NCBI GenBank assembly: GCA_015064845.1
Contig: SVRL01000005.1
Coordinates: forward strand, 18,434-82,433
DNA: 64,000 bases
From: Oscillospiraceae bacterium
GTDB lineage: Bacteria > Bacillota > Clostridia > Oscillospirales > CAG-272
Direction: 5' to 3'
A program made the translations under genes and the position numbers. Below, piece by piece: positions 1-10,195 of the stretch. Positions within the stretch are counted from its first letter, which is position 1. Every line of letters begins with the position of its first letter. The notes under the pieces were generated by a model. It was given only the letters and a program-made list of their open reading frames with translations. It did not search any database and was not told the DNA's origin.

Positions 1-1
1 T

Positions 2-1249
2 AACTACGACGAAGAAGCCGTGCCGTGGGGTCAAACCGTTCGTGAAACATGGGATTTTGTCAGAAAACGCAATTATTTTGCAGGCATCTTTATCTGGACG
101 GGATTTGATTACCGCGGAGAACCAACACCCTTTACATGGCCGTCCGTATCTTCTCAATTCGGCATTATGGATACCTGCGGATTTGCAAAAGATTCCTTCT
201 ATTTCAATCAAGCTTGCTTTACCAAAAAGCCGATGGTTCATATTTTACCGCACTGGACACACAAAAAGGGCGAAACCGTTCGTGTGATGGCTGTCAGCAA
301 CTGCGATGAGGTTGAACTTTTCCTGAACGGAAAATCCCTCGGCAGAAAACCCTCCGATATTTGTGAAACTGCGGAATGGCAAGTAGAATATATTCCCGGA
401 CGCATCTCCGCAAAAGCTTACAGAAACGGCAAATGCGTTGCAAAAGATGAACAGCGAACTGCAGGTAAGCCATATGCAATCCGCATCCTTCCCGACTCCG
501 ATACACTCAAAAATGACGGCGCCGATACCGCTGTCGTAAACTTCTGCGTAGTTGACAAAAAAGGCATCGTCGTTCCTTATGCAGACGATCTGATTCAATT
601 TGAAATTGAAGGCGAAGGCTATATCCGAGGTGTCGGAAACGGCGATCCCAACAGCCATGAAGCCGATCACGTGCCTTACAGAAAAGTATACTGTGGATGG
701 TGTCAAGCTTTGGTTACTGCCAATATTGGCGCAAAATCAATCAAGCTCCGCGCAACAAGCGAAAATATACAGAGCGCGGAACTAACGTTCCAAATTCAGG
801 AAGTATCTGCGCCTATTGTTCCCCAACCAATTACCAATTACATTTTAGAAGGCTTTACCATGTCTGAAGTTACAGCGGAAAAGCCCAATGCGCTCGCTGA
901 AATCGCTGATAACGATATGAACTCCTTTACGCCGATTCAATTCGTAAAAGATGTTTTTCAGCAGGATTTCATCAAAGGCTGGCGTATTTACCGTACCCTG
1001 CCAAAAATTGTTAAAGACGGCGTTTATCGTTTGGATTTCCTTCGCGTCCGTTTTGTTTACGGGGAAATCTACGTGAACGGTAAATTAATCGACAAAATTG
1101 AAACCCCCGTGTACGGAGGTTACATCAGCAAACCTTTCGCCGTGAAAGCCGGAGAAACGCCGGATATCCGTATTCTTCTTCGCGTTGGACACGAAAAGTG
1201 CATTCCTTGCGGTATTTCGGGACGCGTTGAAATGAAAGAAACCAAATAA
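2..1249 (+). CDS. Beta-galactosidase, GH2 family, C-terminal part (5' truncated by window edge)
   Basis: Open frame from the window edge; GH2-type sequence FAGIFIWTGFDYRGEPTPFTWPSVSSQFGIMDTCGFAKDSFY; DUF4982-like C-terminal region. Confidence 0.9.
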   Translation, partial: NYDEEAVPWGQTVRETWDFVRKRNYFAGIFIWTGFDYRGEPTPFTWPSVSSQFGIMDTCGFAKDSFYFNQACFTKKPMVHILPHWTHKKGETVRVMAVSNCDEVELFLNGKSLGRKPSDICETAEWQVEYIPGRISAKAYRNGKCVAKDEQRTAGKPYAIRILPDSDTLKNDGADTAVVNFCVVDKKGIVVPYADDLIQFEIEGEGYIRGVGNGDPNSHEADHVPYRKVYCGWCQALVTANIGAKSIKLRATSENIQSAELTFQIQEVSAPIVPQPITNYILEGFTMSEVTAEKPNALAEIADNDMNSFTPIQFVKDVFQQDFIKGWRIYRTLPKIVKDGVYRLDFLRVRFVYGEIYVNGKLIDKIETPVYGGYISKPFAVKAGETPDIRILLRVGHEKCIPCGISGRVEMKETK

Positions 1250-1277
1250 CGGTATTAAAAACAGTATATTCCAAATC

Positions 1278-1321
1278 AAAAACGGTTATTCTATGCAAAT
1301 CTGCGTAAAATAACCGTTTTT
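1278..1321. terminator. Bidirectional intrinsic terminator between convergent genes
   Basis: AAAAACGGTTATT ... AATAACCGTTTTT perfect 13-nt arms with A/T tails. Confidence 0.85.
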
Positions 1322-1342
1322 ATTGATTGCCGAAAACAAAAC

Positions 1343-2878
1343 TCAGAGTACCTTTGCCGCTTCCTGTTCTGCTTTCAATCCTTTTCTGTAAAGGTTCATA
1401 AAATGCTTGCATTTTTTGCGTTCTTCTTCGCTTGCCATGACAACCGTTTTTTCCACGTCGGCAAACATTTCATTCAAAAATTCGGCAAGTGTCTTTTTCG
1501 TTCCGACAGCCGTATAAAGCGCAAGCAATGCCATGCCCCAGGCGCCGCCTTCCGCCGCATTTTGCATAACGGTAACGGGAGCTTCCAAAACGGCGGAAGT
1601 TGCATTTTGTCCGACGAAATCGGTTTTATAAAAACCGCCGTGCGCCAGAACACTGTCGATTTCCACATTTTCGTCTTTCAGAATGTCCACACCCAAAGCA
1701 AGCGTTGCCACTGCTGAATAAATTTGAGATTGCATAAAGTTTGCAAGATTCATCTCGCCGCTTGAAGCACGCATAACGAGGGGCGCGCCCTTTTCCGTTT
1801 CAGCCAAAGTTTCGCCCGCAAGGAAATTATAGCTGACCATTTCTCCGACGTTCGCATCACTTTGCAAAGAATGCTTGAACAAACGGTTGAAAAGTTCGCC
1901 CTTAGAAACATTCAAGCCAAACAAAGATACGACCTCTCCGAACAAAGATACCCATTCATTGATTTCCGTCGTGCAGTTATTTGCATGGATCAGCGCGGCA
2001 GGATAGCCGTCAGGCGTTGCAATAACATCAATTTCTTTGTAGTAATTTTGCAAGGGTTTATCCAGAATAACCGTCAGATTTGCGCTTGTACCCGAAGAAA
2101 CATTTGCCGTTTTCGGCAAAACGGAATTGGTTGCAATCATTCCCGTGCCCATATCGCCTTCGGGAGGACAAAGAACAATGCCTGCTTGTAAGTTACCTTC
2201 CGTATCCAACCATTTCGCGCCTTCTTCCGTCAAAAGACCTGCATTCTCTCCCGCAACCATCACTTCGGGAAGCAAAGTTTCAAACTGTACGTCCAATCCT
2301 TTGGTCTTCAGAAGCGCATTAAAATCCGCCAACATTTTAGAATCATATGTATGACCGCTTACGGGAAACATACCAGAAGCATCGTTAATACCGAGAACTT
2401 TTCTTCCCGTCAATTTATAGTGAACGTATCCGGAAAGTGTTGTCAAAAACGCAATATCCTTTACGTGAGAAAGTCCGTCCAATACAGATTCATAATATTG
2501 AGAAACCGACCAACGCATGGGAACGTTAAAACGGAAAAGTTCCGTCAAATGCCCTGCGGCTCTTGCGGTATTGGTGTTTCTCCATGTTCTGAAAGGCGCA
2601 AGCAAACGGTCGTTTTTGTCAAACGCCAGATAACCGTGCATCATACCGGAAATGCCAATGGCATCCACAGTTGTCAAAACTTCTCCGTAATTCCGAATCA
2701 AATCGCGGTAACTTTCCTGCAAACCTTTTTCCGCTTCTTCCAAAGAATAGGACCACAATCCGTCCACCAATTGATTTTCCCATTCATAAGCACCCTGCGC
2801 AAGAACAGTCGCCTTTTCGTCCATCAAAACCGCTTTAATACGCGTGGAACCAAGTTCAATACCAAGTATTTTTTTCAT
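1343..2878 (-). CDS. FGGY-family carbohydrate kinase
   Basis: MKKILGIELGSTRIKAVLMD N-terminus, ISGMMHGYL, GGFYKTDFVGQ; likely start at MKKILGIE (2878) rather than 2896. Confidence 0.85.
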   Translation of the reverse strand: MKKILGIELGSTRIKAVLMDEKATVLAQGAYEWENQLVDGLWSYSLEEAEKGLQESYRDLIRNYGEVLTTVDAIGISGMMHGYLAFDKNDRLLAPFRTWRNTNTARAAGHLTELFRFNVPMRWSVSQYYESVLDGLSHVKDIAFLTTLSGYVHYKLTGRKVLGINDASGMFPVSGHTYDSKMLADFNALLKTKGLDVQFETLLPEVMVAGENAGLLTEEGAKWLDTEGNLQAGIVLCPPEGDMGTGMIATNSVLPKTANVSSGTSANLTVILDKPLQNYYKEIDVIATPDGYPAALIHANNCTTEINEWVSLFGEVVSLFGLNVSKGELFNRLFKHSLQSDANVGEMVSYNFLAGETLAETEKGAPLVMRASSGEMNLANFMQSQIYSAVATLALGVDILKDENVEIDSVLAHGGFYKTDFVGQNATSAVLEAPVTVMQNAAEGGAWGMALLALYTAVGTKKTLAEFLNEMFADVEKTVVMASEEERKKCKHFMNLYRKGLKAEQEAAKVL

Positions 2879-3047
2879 AAATCCTCTTTTCCTCACAGAA
2901 AAATAATATTTTCTATATTATAACATATTGTTTTCGCTTTTTCAATGTTATTTCTGTGAAAAAAATAAAGGAAAAACCGATACAAGCAAAAATGCCGATC
3001 AATTTTTCCTTTATCTATAACTTCAATGTCAGTTCTAAACTATAAAT

Positions 3048-3287
3048 TTACTTCAAAACCTTGAAGTAGTCAAGAATGGAGAGAACGATGCCGGCAAAGA
3101 AATAAAGACCAACAAGAGAACCAACCAAACCAACGATAATATTTACAACGGGAATCAATGAAAGAACACCGATAACTACACCTACAACAATGTTGATTAC
3201 AAGCTGAATCAAAATATTGATGATCAAAGCAGCTACGTCTTTCTTTTCCTTAAAAGAATAGGGGAAAATTTTCTTAAGTGTTTCCAT
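3048..3287 (-). CDS. Small hydrophobic membrane protein, unknown function
   Basis: 79 aa, two or three hydrophobic stretches, charged N-terminus; AGGAGAAC RBS-like sequence upstream of the start on the minus strand. Confidence 0.6.
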   Translation of the reverse strand: METLKKIFPYSFKEKKDVAALIINILIQLVINIVVGVVIGVLSLIPVVNIIVGLVGSLVGLYFFAGIVLSILDYFKVLK

Positions 3288-3421
3288 TTCTGTTCTCCTT
3301 AAAAATTAAATATAATATTTGGAAGAAAGAAAAGCAATTGTTATTTTGCACTGTTTTTCTTCCGGTTTCTTGTACATTATATTATAATCAAAAAGAAAAT
3401 GCAAGTCTTTTTTAAAAAAAT

Positions 3422-4708
3422 TTAAACTTTTTTAGGCGAAGTTTGCCAAATCGGTTCCAATGCATGAATTTCGAGAAAATCCAAAGAATATTCCGTATTG
3501 CAAGTCAAAGAAAGGTTCAAGAGATTTCTATCCATAACCGTATCTTCCGAGAGCGAGGAAAAATAAATTTTGCCTGCATCCGCAAAAAATTCTGCACCGC
3601 AACGGTCAACCACCAACATAAGCTCAAAATATTTGTCAGCAACAGAAATAGGAGCCTTATTTTTACCGAAAGTAATCAGATTTTCGGTAAAATCAATACA
3701 AATCCGTCTGCCGAACAGAATCATATCCAAAACGGCAGTTTCATCAAATTTTCCTTTCAAGAGAATCAAATGCGCTCCATCTGCAAGCGGAATTTCAACG
3801 GTGTTTTCTTTTTCCAATCGAATATTTTCATAATGGTTCGTATTTTTATAAAGCACACCAAGTTCTTCTATCGGCAATGCCTGCAAATAATATGTATCTT
3901 TATATTTTTTCAAGGAAAGCTCTGTCGGAATTCCCATTTGTCCGCAAAAACAGGAGCGCGGGATATCCGTATAATCCCAATCCATGCGAATCATTCTGCC
4001 GTTTTTTCGCTCGAAAAGAATCTGTCCTTTATGAAAACCATCTCCGTAACGCAATGTCTGTACGGGTTGTTCTGCTAAAAATTGACCGTTTTCGACATTT
4101 CCCACGAAATAACCGCCTTTTTCATCCATGGAAATCCATTTCTTGTTTCCTTCAATATCCGTAAGAGCAAAAATTTGCGGATACTTCGAACCCATCGTTT
4201 CATCTTCATCAACCAAAACGCCGTTTTCATCGGGAAAAACAGCAATTTTTTCTTCCTGCCAATGAAGCAGATCTTTGCTCGTTGCGTGTCCCAAATGCAG
4301 ATTTTCTTTTTCCCTGCCGGCAGGATTTTGTTGATAAAAAAGATGATAAACACCGTCTGCCTCAAGCAAACTTTTCGGACTTCCCAAAAATCCGTTTTTT
4401 GCCGTAAAGTGGACCTGCGGACGCATTGCTTCCCGATATACGTTATCTATATCCAATTCATCCGTTTCTCGGAATGAAATTTCCATTTTGGGCATAACGG
4501 AAATTTCAATATCTTTTCCTTTGAATCGGGCAACGTCAATATACGCATAAAAATCAGGGCTTGCGTTGTCAAGCTTGATATTCAACTGATAAACCGTCTC
4601 TCCTTCATACCGAAAAACCAATTTCTTATTGGTCGAATGTGTATATACAGGAAAAACCAAATAATCGCTCATAACCGTGATCGTCATATTCAAATTCTCC
4701 TTTTTCAT
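3422..4708 (-). CDS. Glycoside hydrolase family 32 (invertase/levanase-like)
   Basis: VHFTAKNGFLGSPKSLLEADGVYHLFYQQNPAGREKENLHLGHATSKDLLHWQEEKIAVFPD, RMDWDYTD. Confidence 0.85.
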   Translation of the reverse strand: MKKENLNMTITVMSDYLVFPVYTHSTNKKLVFRYEGETVYQLNIKLDNASPDFYAYIDVARFKGKDIEISVMPKMEISFRETDELDIDNVYREAMRPQVHFTAKNGFLGSPKSLLEADGVYHLFYQQNPAGREKENLHLGHATSKDLLHWQEEKIAVFPDENGVLVDEDETMGSKYPQIFALTDIEGNKKWISMDEKGGYFVGNVENGQFLAEQPVQTLRYGDGFHKGQILFERKNGRMIRMDWDYTDIPRSCFCGQMGIPTELSLKKYKDTYYLQALPIEELGVLYKNTNHYENIRLEKENTVEIPLADGAHLILLKGKFDETAVLDMILFGRRICIDFTENLITFGKNKAPISVADKYFELMLVVDRCGAEFFADAGKIYFSSLSEDTVMDRNLLNLSLTCNTEYSLDFLEIHALEPIWQTSPKKV

Positions 4709-4922
4709 CGTTTTGATTTTAATTTCAGAACGCCTGAAATACTATGCAAAATATGCATATTTTATTTTATTATACCACAAAACAACAAATTTGTAAAGAA
4801 AATTTTTGGTTTTTATATATTTTCATGTGTGAATTCGGATAAGGAAATCAGAACAAGATTGACTTTTATATAAAAACAGATTATAATAAAAAGTAAGCGA
4901 TTTGATTTTATCTTGAAAGGAT

Positions 4923-7727
4923 ATGAACTTAATGAAAGACACCGAAAGACGGGCGGCAGCAAAAGCTTTTGCCGAGTATTGGAAGGATAAAGGGTATGAA
5001 AAAGGCGAAAGCCAAGCATTTTGGCTCTCTCTTCTCCGTGATATATTTGAAGTGGAACACCCTGAACAGTATATAAAATTTGAAGATCAGGTTATGCTGG
5101 ACCACACCAGCTTTATTGACGGTTCTATTGAAACAACTCACGTTTTGATTGAACAAAAGGGACTTGGCAAGGATTTACGAAAGGCAATTAAGCAATCTGA
5201 CGGTACGCTTCTCAACCCTTTTCAGCAGGCAAAGCGATATGCGGCAGAATTACCGTATTCCAAGCGTCCCAGATGGATTGTAACTTGTAATTTCAGTGAA
5301 TTTCTCGTTTACGATATGGAAAAGCCAACAGGAGAGCCCGAAAGTATTTTATTGAAAGATTTACCTAAAGAATATTATCGTTTGCAGTTTCTTGTTGATA
5401 CCAAAAGCGAACATATTCAGAGAGAAATGGAAATTTCCATCAAAGCAGGCGAACTTGTTGGATTGCTTTACGATGAAATATTAAAACAATATTTGAATCC
5501 ATCCAATATAAATTCCTTAAAGAGCTTGAATATGCTTTGTGTACGTCTTGTTTTTTGTTTGTATGCAGAAGATGCGGGGATTTTTGGAGAACATTTGAAA
5601 TTTCATAACTATATTAAATCCTTTGCGGTAAAGGACGTAAGACGCGCGCTGATTGACCTTTTCCGTGTTTTGGATACAAAACCCGAAAACCGCGATCCTT
5701 ATATGGATGAAACGCTTGCTTCTTTCCCCTACGTTAACGGCGGTCTTTTTGCCGATGAAAATATTGAAATTCCGAATTTTACACAAAAAGCCGTTGATTT
5801 ACTTTTACATCAGGCAAGCGAAAACTTCAATTGGGCGCAAATCAGCCCGACAATTTTCGGTGCTGTATTTGAAAGCACTTTGAATCCGGAAACGCGCCGC
5901 AGCGGCGGTATGCACTATACTTCCATTGAAAATATACATAAAGTGATTGATCCTTTGTTTTTGGATGAACTTCGAGAAGAACTTGCAACAATCAAAGAAA
6001 TCAAGGTAGAAAAAACCCGTGTCAACAGACTGAATCAGTTCCGCACAAAGCTCTCCACGCTTACCTTTTTTGACCCTGCGTGCGGTTCGGGAAACTTTTT
6101 GACGGAAACCTACATTTCCCTGCGCAGATTGGAAAACGAGGCGCTTTCTGCCGTTACAGAACAGTTGGCACTTGACTATTATGGTGATATTATTAGAGTT
6201 TCGATTGGTCAATTTTACGGCATAGAAATCAATGATTTTGCTGTTACCGTTGCAAAAACAGCCCTTTGGATTGCAGAATCTCAAATGATGAAAGAAACGG
6301 AAGCTATTTTGCGAACGGAACTTGAGTTTTTGCCTTTGAAATCCTATGCCAATATCATAGAAGGAAATGCACTTCGTTTGGATTGGGAAACGATTGTGCC
6401 AAAGAATAAGCTGAATTATATTATGGGTAATCCGCCTTTTGTGGGTGCGCGTTTAATGAGCAAAGAACAAAAGGATGATTTATTGACTGTCTTTGGCGCA
6501 GAATGGAAAAACGCCGGTAATCTTGACTATGTTTCCTGTTGGTATAAAAAGGCAACAGATTTGATGAAAGATACACAAATCCGAAGTGCATTGGTATCCA
6601 CAAATTCTGTTTCCCAAGGCGAAAGCGTAGCGATTCTTTGGAAACCGCTTTTTGAAAATGGGGTACACATTGATTTTGCACACCGTACATTTCGTTGGGA
6701 TAGCGAAGCAAGTATAAAAGCACACGTTCACTGTGTTATTATTGGTTTCAGTACTGCTCCAAATAAAAAACAAAAAGTTATTTATTCATCTGAAAGACCA
6801 ATTATCGCAAATAATATAAATGCTTATTTAATAGATGCCCCGATTGTGTTTATTGAAAGTGTAAAGAAACCTCTTTGGAATGTCCCACCTGTTGTTTTTG
6901 GAAATATGCCGAATGATGGTGGATTTTTGAGCGATTATTCGCAGGAAATACGAGATAAAATTATAAATCAATATCCCGAATCTTCTGTCGCATTTAAGCG
7001 CTTTATTGGAGCTACTGAATTTATCAACAACAAAACACGATGGTGTTTATGGCTTAAAGGGGTATCCCCAAATATTATTAGATCTGTTCCACCTATTAAC
7101 CAAGCTGTTTTGTCCGTCAAAGAAATGCGAGAAAAAAGTACAAGAGCTGCAACAAAGAAATTAGCCGATAACCCTATGTTGTTTGGTGAAATTCGTCAAC
7201 CCAATACAGAGTATATTATTATACCTCGTCATTCTTCTCAAAATAGAAAATATTTGCCTATGGGATTTGTTTCTCCCGATATTATTTGCGGTGATGCAAA
7301 TCTATTGATGCCTAATGCCTCACTGTATCATTTCGGTGTTCTAACATCAAATATTCACAATGCTTGGATTCACGCTGTGTGCGGAAGAATTAAAAGTGAT
7401 TTTAGATATTCTGTTAATATCGTTTACAACAACTTTCCTTGGTGCAATCCCACACCCGAGCAGAAAAAGAAAATTGAAGCAACCGCGCAAGCAATTTTGG
7501 ATGCCCGTGCGCTTTATCCCGACTGCTCTTTGGCTGATCTTTATGATGAGGTTACAATGCCACCTGAGCTTCGTAAAGCACATCAAGCAAATGATAAAGC
7601 CGTGATGCAAGCATACGGTTTTGATATAAAAACCACAACGGAAAGCTCCTGTGTTGCAGAATTGATGAAAATGTATCTGGAATTACAAATAGAACTCCAA
7701 ATAAACGGAAATAAAAAGAAAAAATGA
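4923..7727 (+). CDS. MmeI-like type IIL restriction endonuclease / N6-adenine methyltransferase
   Basis: N-terminal nuclease-like block FIDGSIETTHVLIEQKG...QSDGTLLNPFQQAKRYAAELP; MTase motif I DPACGSGNFLTETY and motif IV NPPF; 934 aa single polypeptide. Confidence 0.88.
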   Translation: MNLMKDTERRAAAKAFAEYWKDKGYEKGESQAFWLSLLRDIFEVEHPEQYIKFEDQVMLDHTSFIDGSIETTHVLIEQKGLGKDLRKAIKQSDGTLLNPFQQAKRYAAELPYSKRPRWIVTCNFSEFLVYDMEKPTGEPESILLKDLPKEYYRLQFLVDTKSEHIQREMEISIKAGELVGLLYDEILKQYLNPSNINSLKSLNMLCVRLVFCLYAEDAGIFGEHLKFHNYIKSFAVKDVRRALIDLFRVLDTKPENRDPYMDETLASFPYVNGGLFADENIEIPNFTQKAVDLLLHQASENFNWAQISPTIFGAVFESTLNPETRRSGGMHYTSIENIHKVIDPLFLDELREELATIKEIKVEKTRVNRLNQFRTKLSTLTFFDPACGSGNFLTETYISLRRLENEALSAVTEQLALDYYGDIIRVSIGQFYGIEINDFAVTVAKTALWIAESQMMKETEAILRTELEFLPLKSYANIIEGNALRLDWETIVPKNKLNYIMGNPPFVGARLMSKEQKDDLLTVFGAEWKNAGNLDYVSCWYKKATDLMKDTQIRSALVSTNSVSQGESVAILWKPLFENGVHIDFAHRTFRWDSEASIKAHVHCVIIGFSTAPNKKQKVIYSSERPIIANNINAYLIDAPIVFIESVKKPLWNVPPVVFGNMPNDGGFLSDYSQEIRDKIINQYPESSVAFKRFIGATEFINNKTRWCLWLKGVSPNIIRSVPPINQAVLSVKEMREKSTRAATKKLADNPMLFGEIRQPNTEYIIIPRHSSQNRKYLPMGFVSPDIICGDANLLMPNASLYHFGVLTSNIHNAWIHAVCGRIKSDFRYSVNIVYNNFPWCNPTPEQKKKIEATAQAILDARALYPDCSLADLYDEVTMPPELRKAHQANDKAVMQAYGFDIKTTTESSCVAELMKMYLELQIELQINGNKKKK

Positions 7728-7729
7728 TA

Positions 7730-7770
7730 AAAATCCCGTTCTCTGCCTTTCGGCAAAGGACGGGATTTTT
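7730..7770. terminator. Bidirectional intrinsic terminator
   Basis: AAAATCCCGT...TGCCTTTCGGCA...ACGGGATTTTT between two convergent genes. Confidence 0.85.
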
Positions 7771-7808
7771 GCAAACGATTCAGAAAATAATTGAAATTTT
7801 ATGAATGG

Positions 7809-9599
7809 TTATTCAGCAACAGCAGCCTTGAGAGTTTCGAGCTGATTTCTGAGTTCAGCGGGAAGCTTGTCGCCGAATTTCTTGTAATGTTCTTCGATTT
7901 CAGCAGCTTCTTTTGCCCAAACGTCTTTATCAACAGCGAGAATGCTCTTAAGAGTTTCGATGTCGAAGTCGAGGTCAGTAAGGTCGATGTCTTCTGCCTT
8001 CGGAACGAAACCGATAGCAGTTTCAACTGCATCAGCAGTACCGTTGCAACGGTCAACGATCCAGTTCAGAACTCTCATGTTATCGCCGAAGCCGGGCCAA
8101 ATGAAGTTGCCTTCATCATCGGTACGGAACCAGTTAACGTTGAAGATCTTAGGAGCTTTGTCGCCGAGCTTCTTGCCCATTTCGAGCCAGTGTGCGAAGT
8201 AGTCGCCCATGTGGTAACCACAGAAAGGAAGCATAGCCATCGGGTCACGACGAACAACGCCAACAGCGCCTGCAGCAGCTGCTGTGGTTTCGGAAGCCAT
8301 AGCGGAACCTACGAATACACCGTTGTTCCAGTCTTTGGACTGGTAAACGAGAGGAGTGCATTTTGCACGGCGGCCACCGAAGATGATTGCGGAGATCGGA
8401 ACGCCTGCGCCCTTATCAAATTCTGCGGAAATGCAGGGGCAGTTTACAGCAGGAGCTGTGAAACGGGAGTTGGGATGAGCAGCATAAGTGGTCTTGTCTG
8501 CTTTAACGAACATGGAGGGATTCCAAGGATTGCCCTTCCATTCGGTTGCGTTTTCGGGAGGATTCTTGTCGAGACCTTCCCACCAAACGGTGTTATCGTC
8601 ATTGTTGATAGCAACGTTTGTGAAGATGGTGTTCTTCTTGGTGGAAGCAAGAGCGTTGAAGTTGGATTTTTCGTTGGTACCGGGAGCTACGCCGAAGAAG
8701 CCGTTTTCGGGGTTGATCGCGTAGAGTCTGCCGTCGGCACCAATGCGCATCCAAGCAATATCATCGCCAACAGTCCAAATCTTGTAACCTTTTTCAAGGA
8801 GATATGCGGGAGGAATCATCATAGCGAGGTTGGTCTTACCGCAAGCAGAGGGGAATGCAGCAGCAACGTAAGTAACTTCGCCCTGGGGATTTTCAAGACC
8901 GAGAATGAGCATGTGTTCAGCCATCCAGCCTTCTTTCCAACCCTGGTAAGAAGCGATACGGAGAGCAAAGCATTTCTTACCGAGAAGAACGTTGCCGCCG
9001 TACGCGGAGTTAACGGAAATGATAGTGTTGTCTTCGGGGAACTGGCAGATATATCTCTTTTCGGGATCTACGTCGCATTTTGCGTGAAGACCTCTTACCC
9101 AGTCATTGGAGTCGCCGAGAACATCAAGAACAGCTGTGCCTACGCGAGTCATGATAACCATGTTCAAAACAACGTAGATGGAGTCTGTTACTTCGATACC
9201 TGCTTTTGCGAGAGGAGAACCGATCGGGCCCATGGAGAAAGGAATGATATACATCGTTCTGCCCTTATAAGTACCGCGAGCGATATCATAGAGCTTTGCA
9301 TACATTTCCTGAGGGTCGCACCAGTTATTGGTAGGACCTGCATTTTCTTTTTCTCTGGAGCAAATAAAGGTTCTGTCTTCTACACGTGCAACGTCGTTGG
9401 GTTTTGTTCTGTGATAATAACAACCGGGAAGCTTTTCTTCGTTAAGCTTAATCATTTCGCCTGTTGCGCAAGCTTCTGCGCGAAGTGCTTCAAGCTGTTC
9501 TTCGCTACCATCAATAACAACAACGTTATCGGGTGTAAGGAGAGCTTTCATCTCATCAATCCATGCAAGGACTGTGGGATTCTTTGTGAATTTGTTCAT
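7809..9599 (-). CDS. pckG: Phosphoenolpyruvate carboxykinase (GTP)
   Basis: AAFPSACGKTNLAMM P-loop motif, GDDIAWMRIGADGRLYAINPENGFFGVAPGTN, FGGRRAKCTPLVYQS. Confidence 0.95.
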   Translation of the reverse strand: MNKFTKNPTVLAWIDEMKALLTPDNVVVIDGSEEQLEALRAEACATGEMIKLNEEKLPGCYYHRTKPNDVARVEDRTFICSREKENAGPTNNWCDPQEMYAKLYDIARGTYKGRTMYIIPFSMGPIGSPLAKAGIEVTDSIYVVLNMVIMTRVGTAVLDVLGDSNDWVRGLHAKCDVDPEKRYICQFPEDNTIISVNSAYGGNVLLGKKCFALRIASYQGWKEGWMAEHMLILGLENPQGEVTYVAAAFPSACGKTNLAMMIPPAYLLEKGYKIWTVGDDIAWMRIGADGRLYAINPENGFFGVAPGTNEKSNFNALASTKKNTIFTNVAINNDDNTVWWEGLDKNPPENATEWKGNPWNPSMFVKADKTTYAAHPNSRFTAPAVNCPCISAEFDKGAGVPISAIIFGGRRAKCTPLVYQSKDWNNGVFVGSAMASETTAAAAGAVGVVRRDPMAMLPFCGYHMGDYFAHWLEMGKKLGDKAPKIFNVNWFRTDDEGNFIWPGFGDNMRVLNWIVDRCNGTADAVETAIGFVPKAEDIDLTDLDFDIETLKSILAVDKDVWAKEAAEIEEHYKKFGDKLPAELRNQLETLKAAVAE

Positions 9600-9784
9600 A
9601 GTCAACAATTCCTTTCAAGAAAAATTATAAAATGCGTTACCACGCAAAATTATTTCAACAAAAAACAAATGTTGCGCATATGCATTCTCATACATATCAA
9701 TCATATCATAAAATTATGATTTTGTCAATGGAATTCACGCAAATATACTTTTTCAAAAAAAATAATTTATTTTCAAAAAAACTA

Positions 9785-9813
9785 TTGACAAATCAAATCT
9801 TTTGTGATATAGT
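9785..9813 (+). promoter_or_regulatory. Sigma-70-type promoter for tRNA-Ser
   Basis: TTGACA - 17 bp - TATAGT. Confidence 0.75.
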
Positions 9814-9862
9814 ATTAACCGTACCGAGCGAATTGCCTCGGTCATCATAATGTTTGATATTC

Positions 9863-9957
9863 GGAGAAGTACTCAAGTTGGCCGAAGAGGCGCCCCTGCT
9901 AAGGGTGTAGGTCGGATTTTAACCGGCGCGAGAGTTCAAATCTCTCCTTCTCCGCCA
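9863..9957 (+). tRNA. tRNA-Ser (anticodon GCT), CCA encoded
   Basis: Acceptor GGAGAAG/CTTCTCC, discriminator G, CCA; anticodon loop CTGCTAA; long variable arm; T-loop TTCAAAT. Confidence 0.95.
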
Positions 9958-9960
9958 GAA

Positions 9961-9986
9961 GCACCTGTGAAGACAGGTGCTTTTTT
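9961..9986 (+). terminator. Intrinsic terminator after tRNA-Ser
   Basis: GCACCTGT-GAAG-ACAGGTGC-TTTTTT. Confidence 0.9.
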
Positions 9987-10195
9987 CTTTCAAAAATGTA
10001 GGCGCAGACTGGATTTTCTCGCTTTTTATCGTTTTAGGTTTATATGCGTTTTCTTTGTTTTTCGGGTGTCAAATTGGGTGTCAAACACTTTTGTAAATAT
10101 GAAATTGGAATTTTTACACGGTTTTCCTTCTTGCTTTTATCTGTATTTGATGATATAATAATAAAACAATAATCCGAAAAGGACGGTAAACTGTT

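Noticed and set aside
7791-9719. 642-aa + strand ORF antisense to pckG
   Set aside because: Shadow ORF: the minus strand is unmistakably PEPCK; the antisense translation is low-complexity (Ser/Val/Phe/Cys-rich) with no family features. Codon bias of an expressed gene removes antisense stops.
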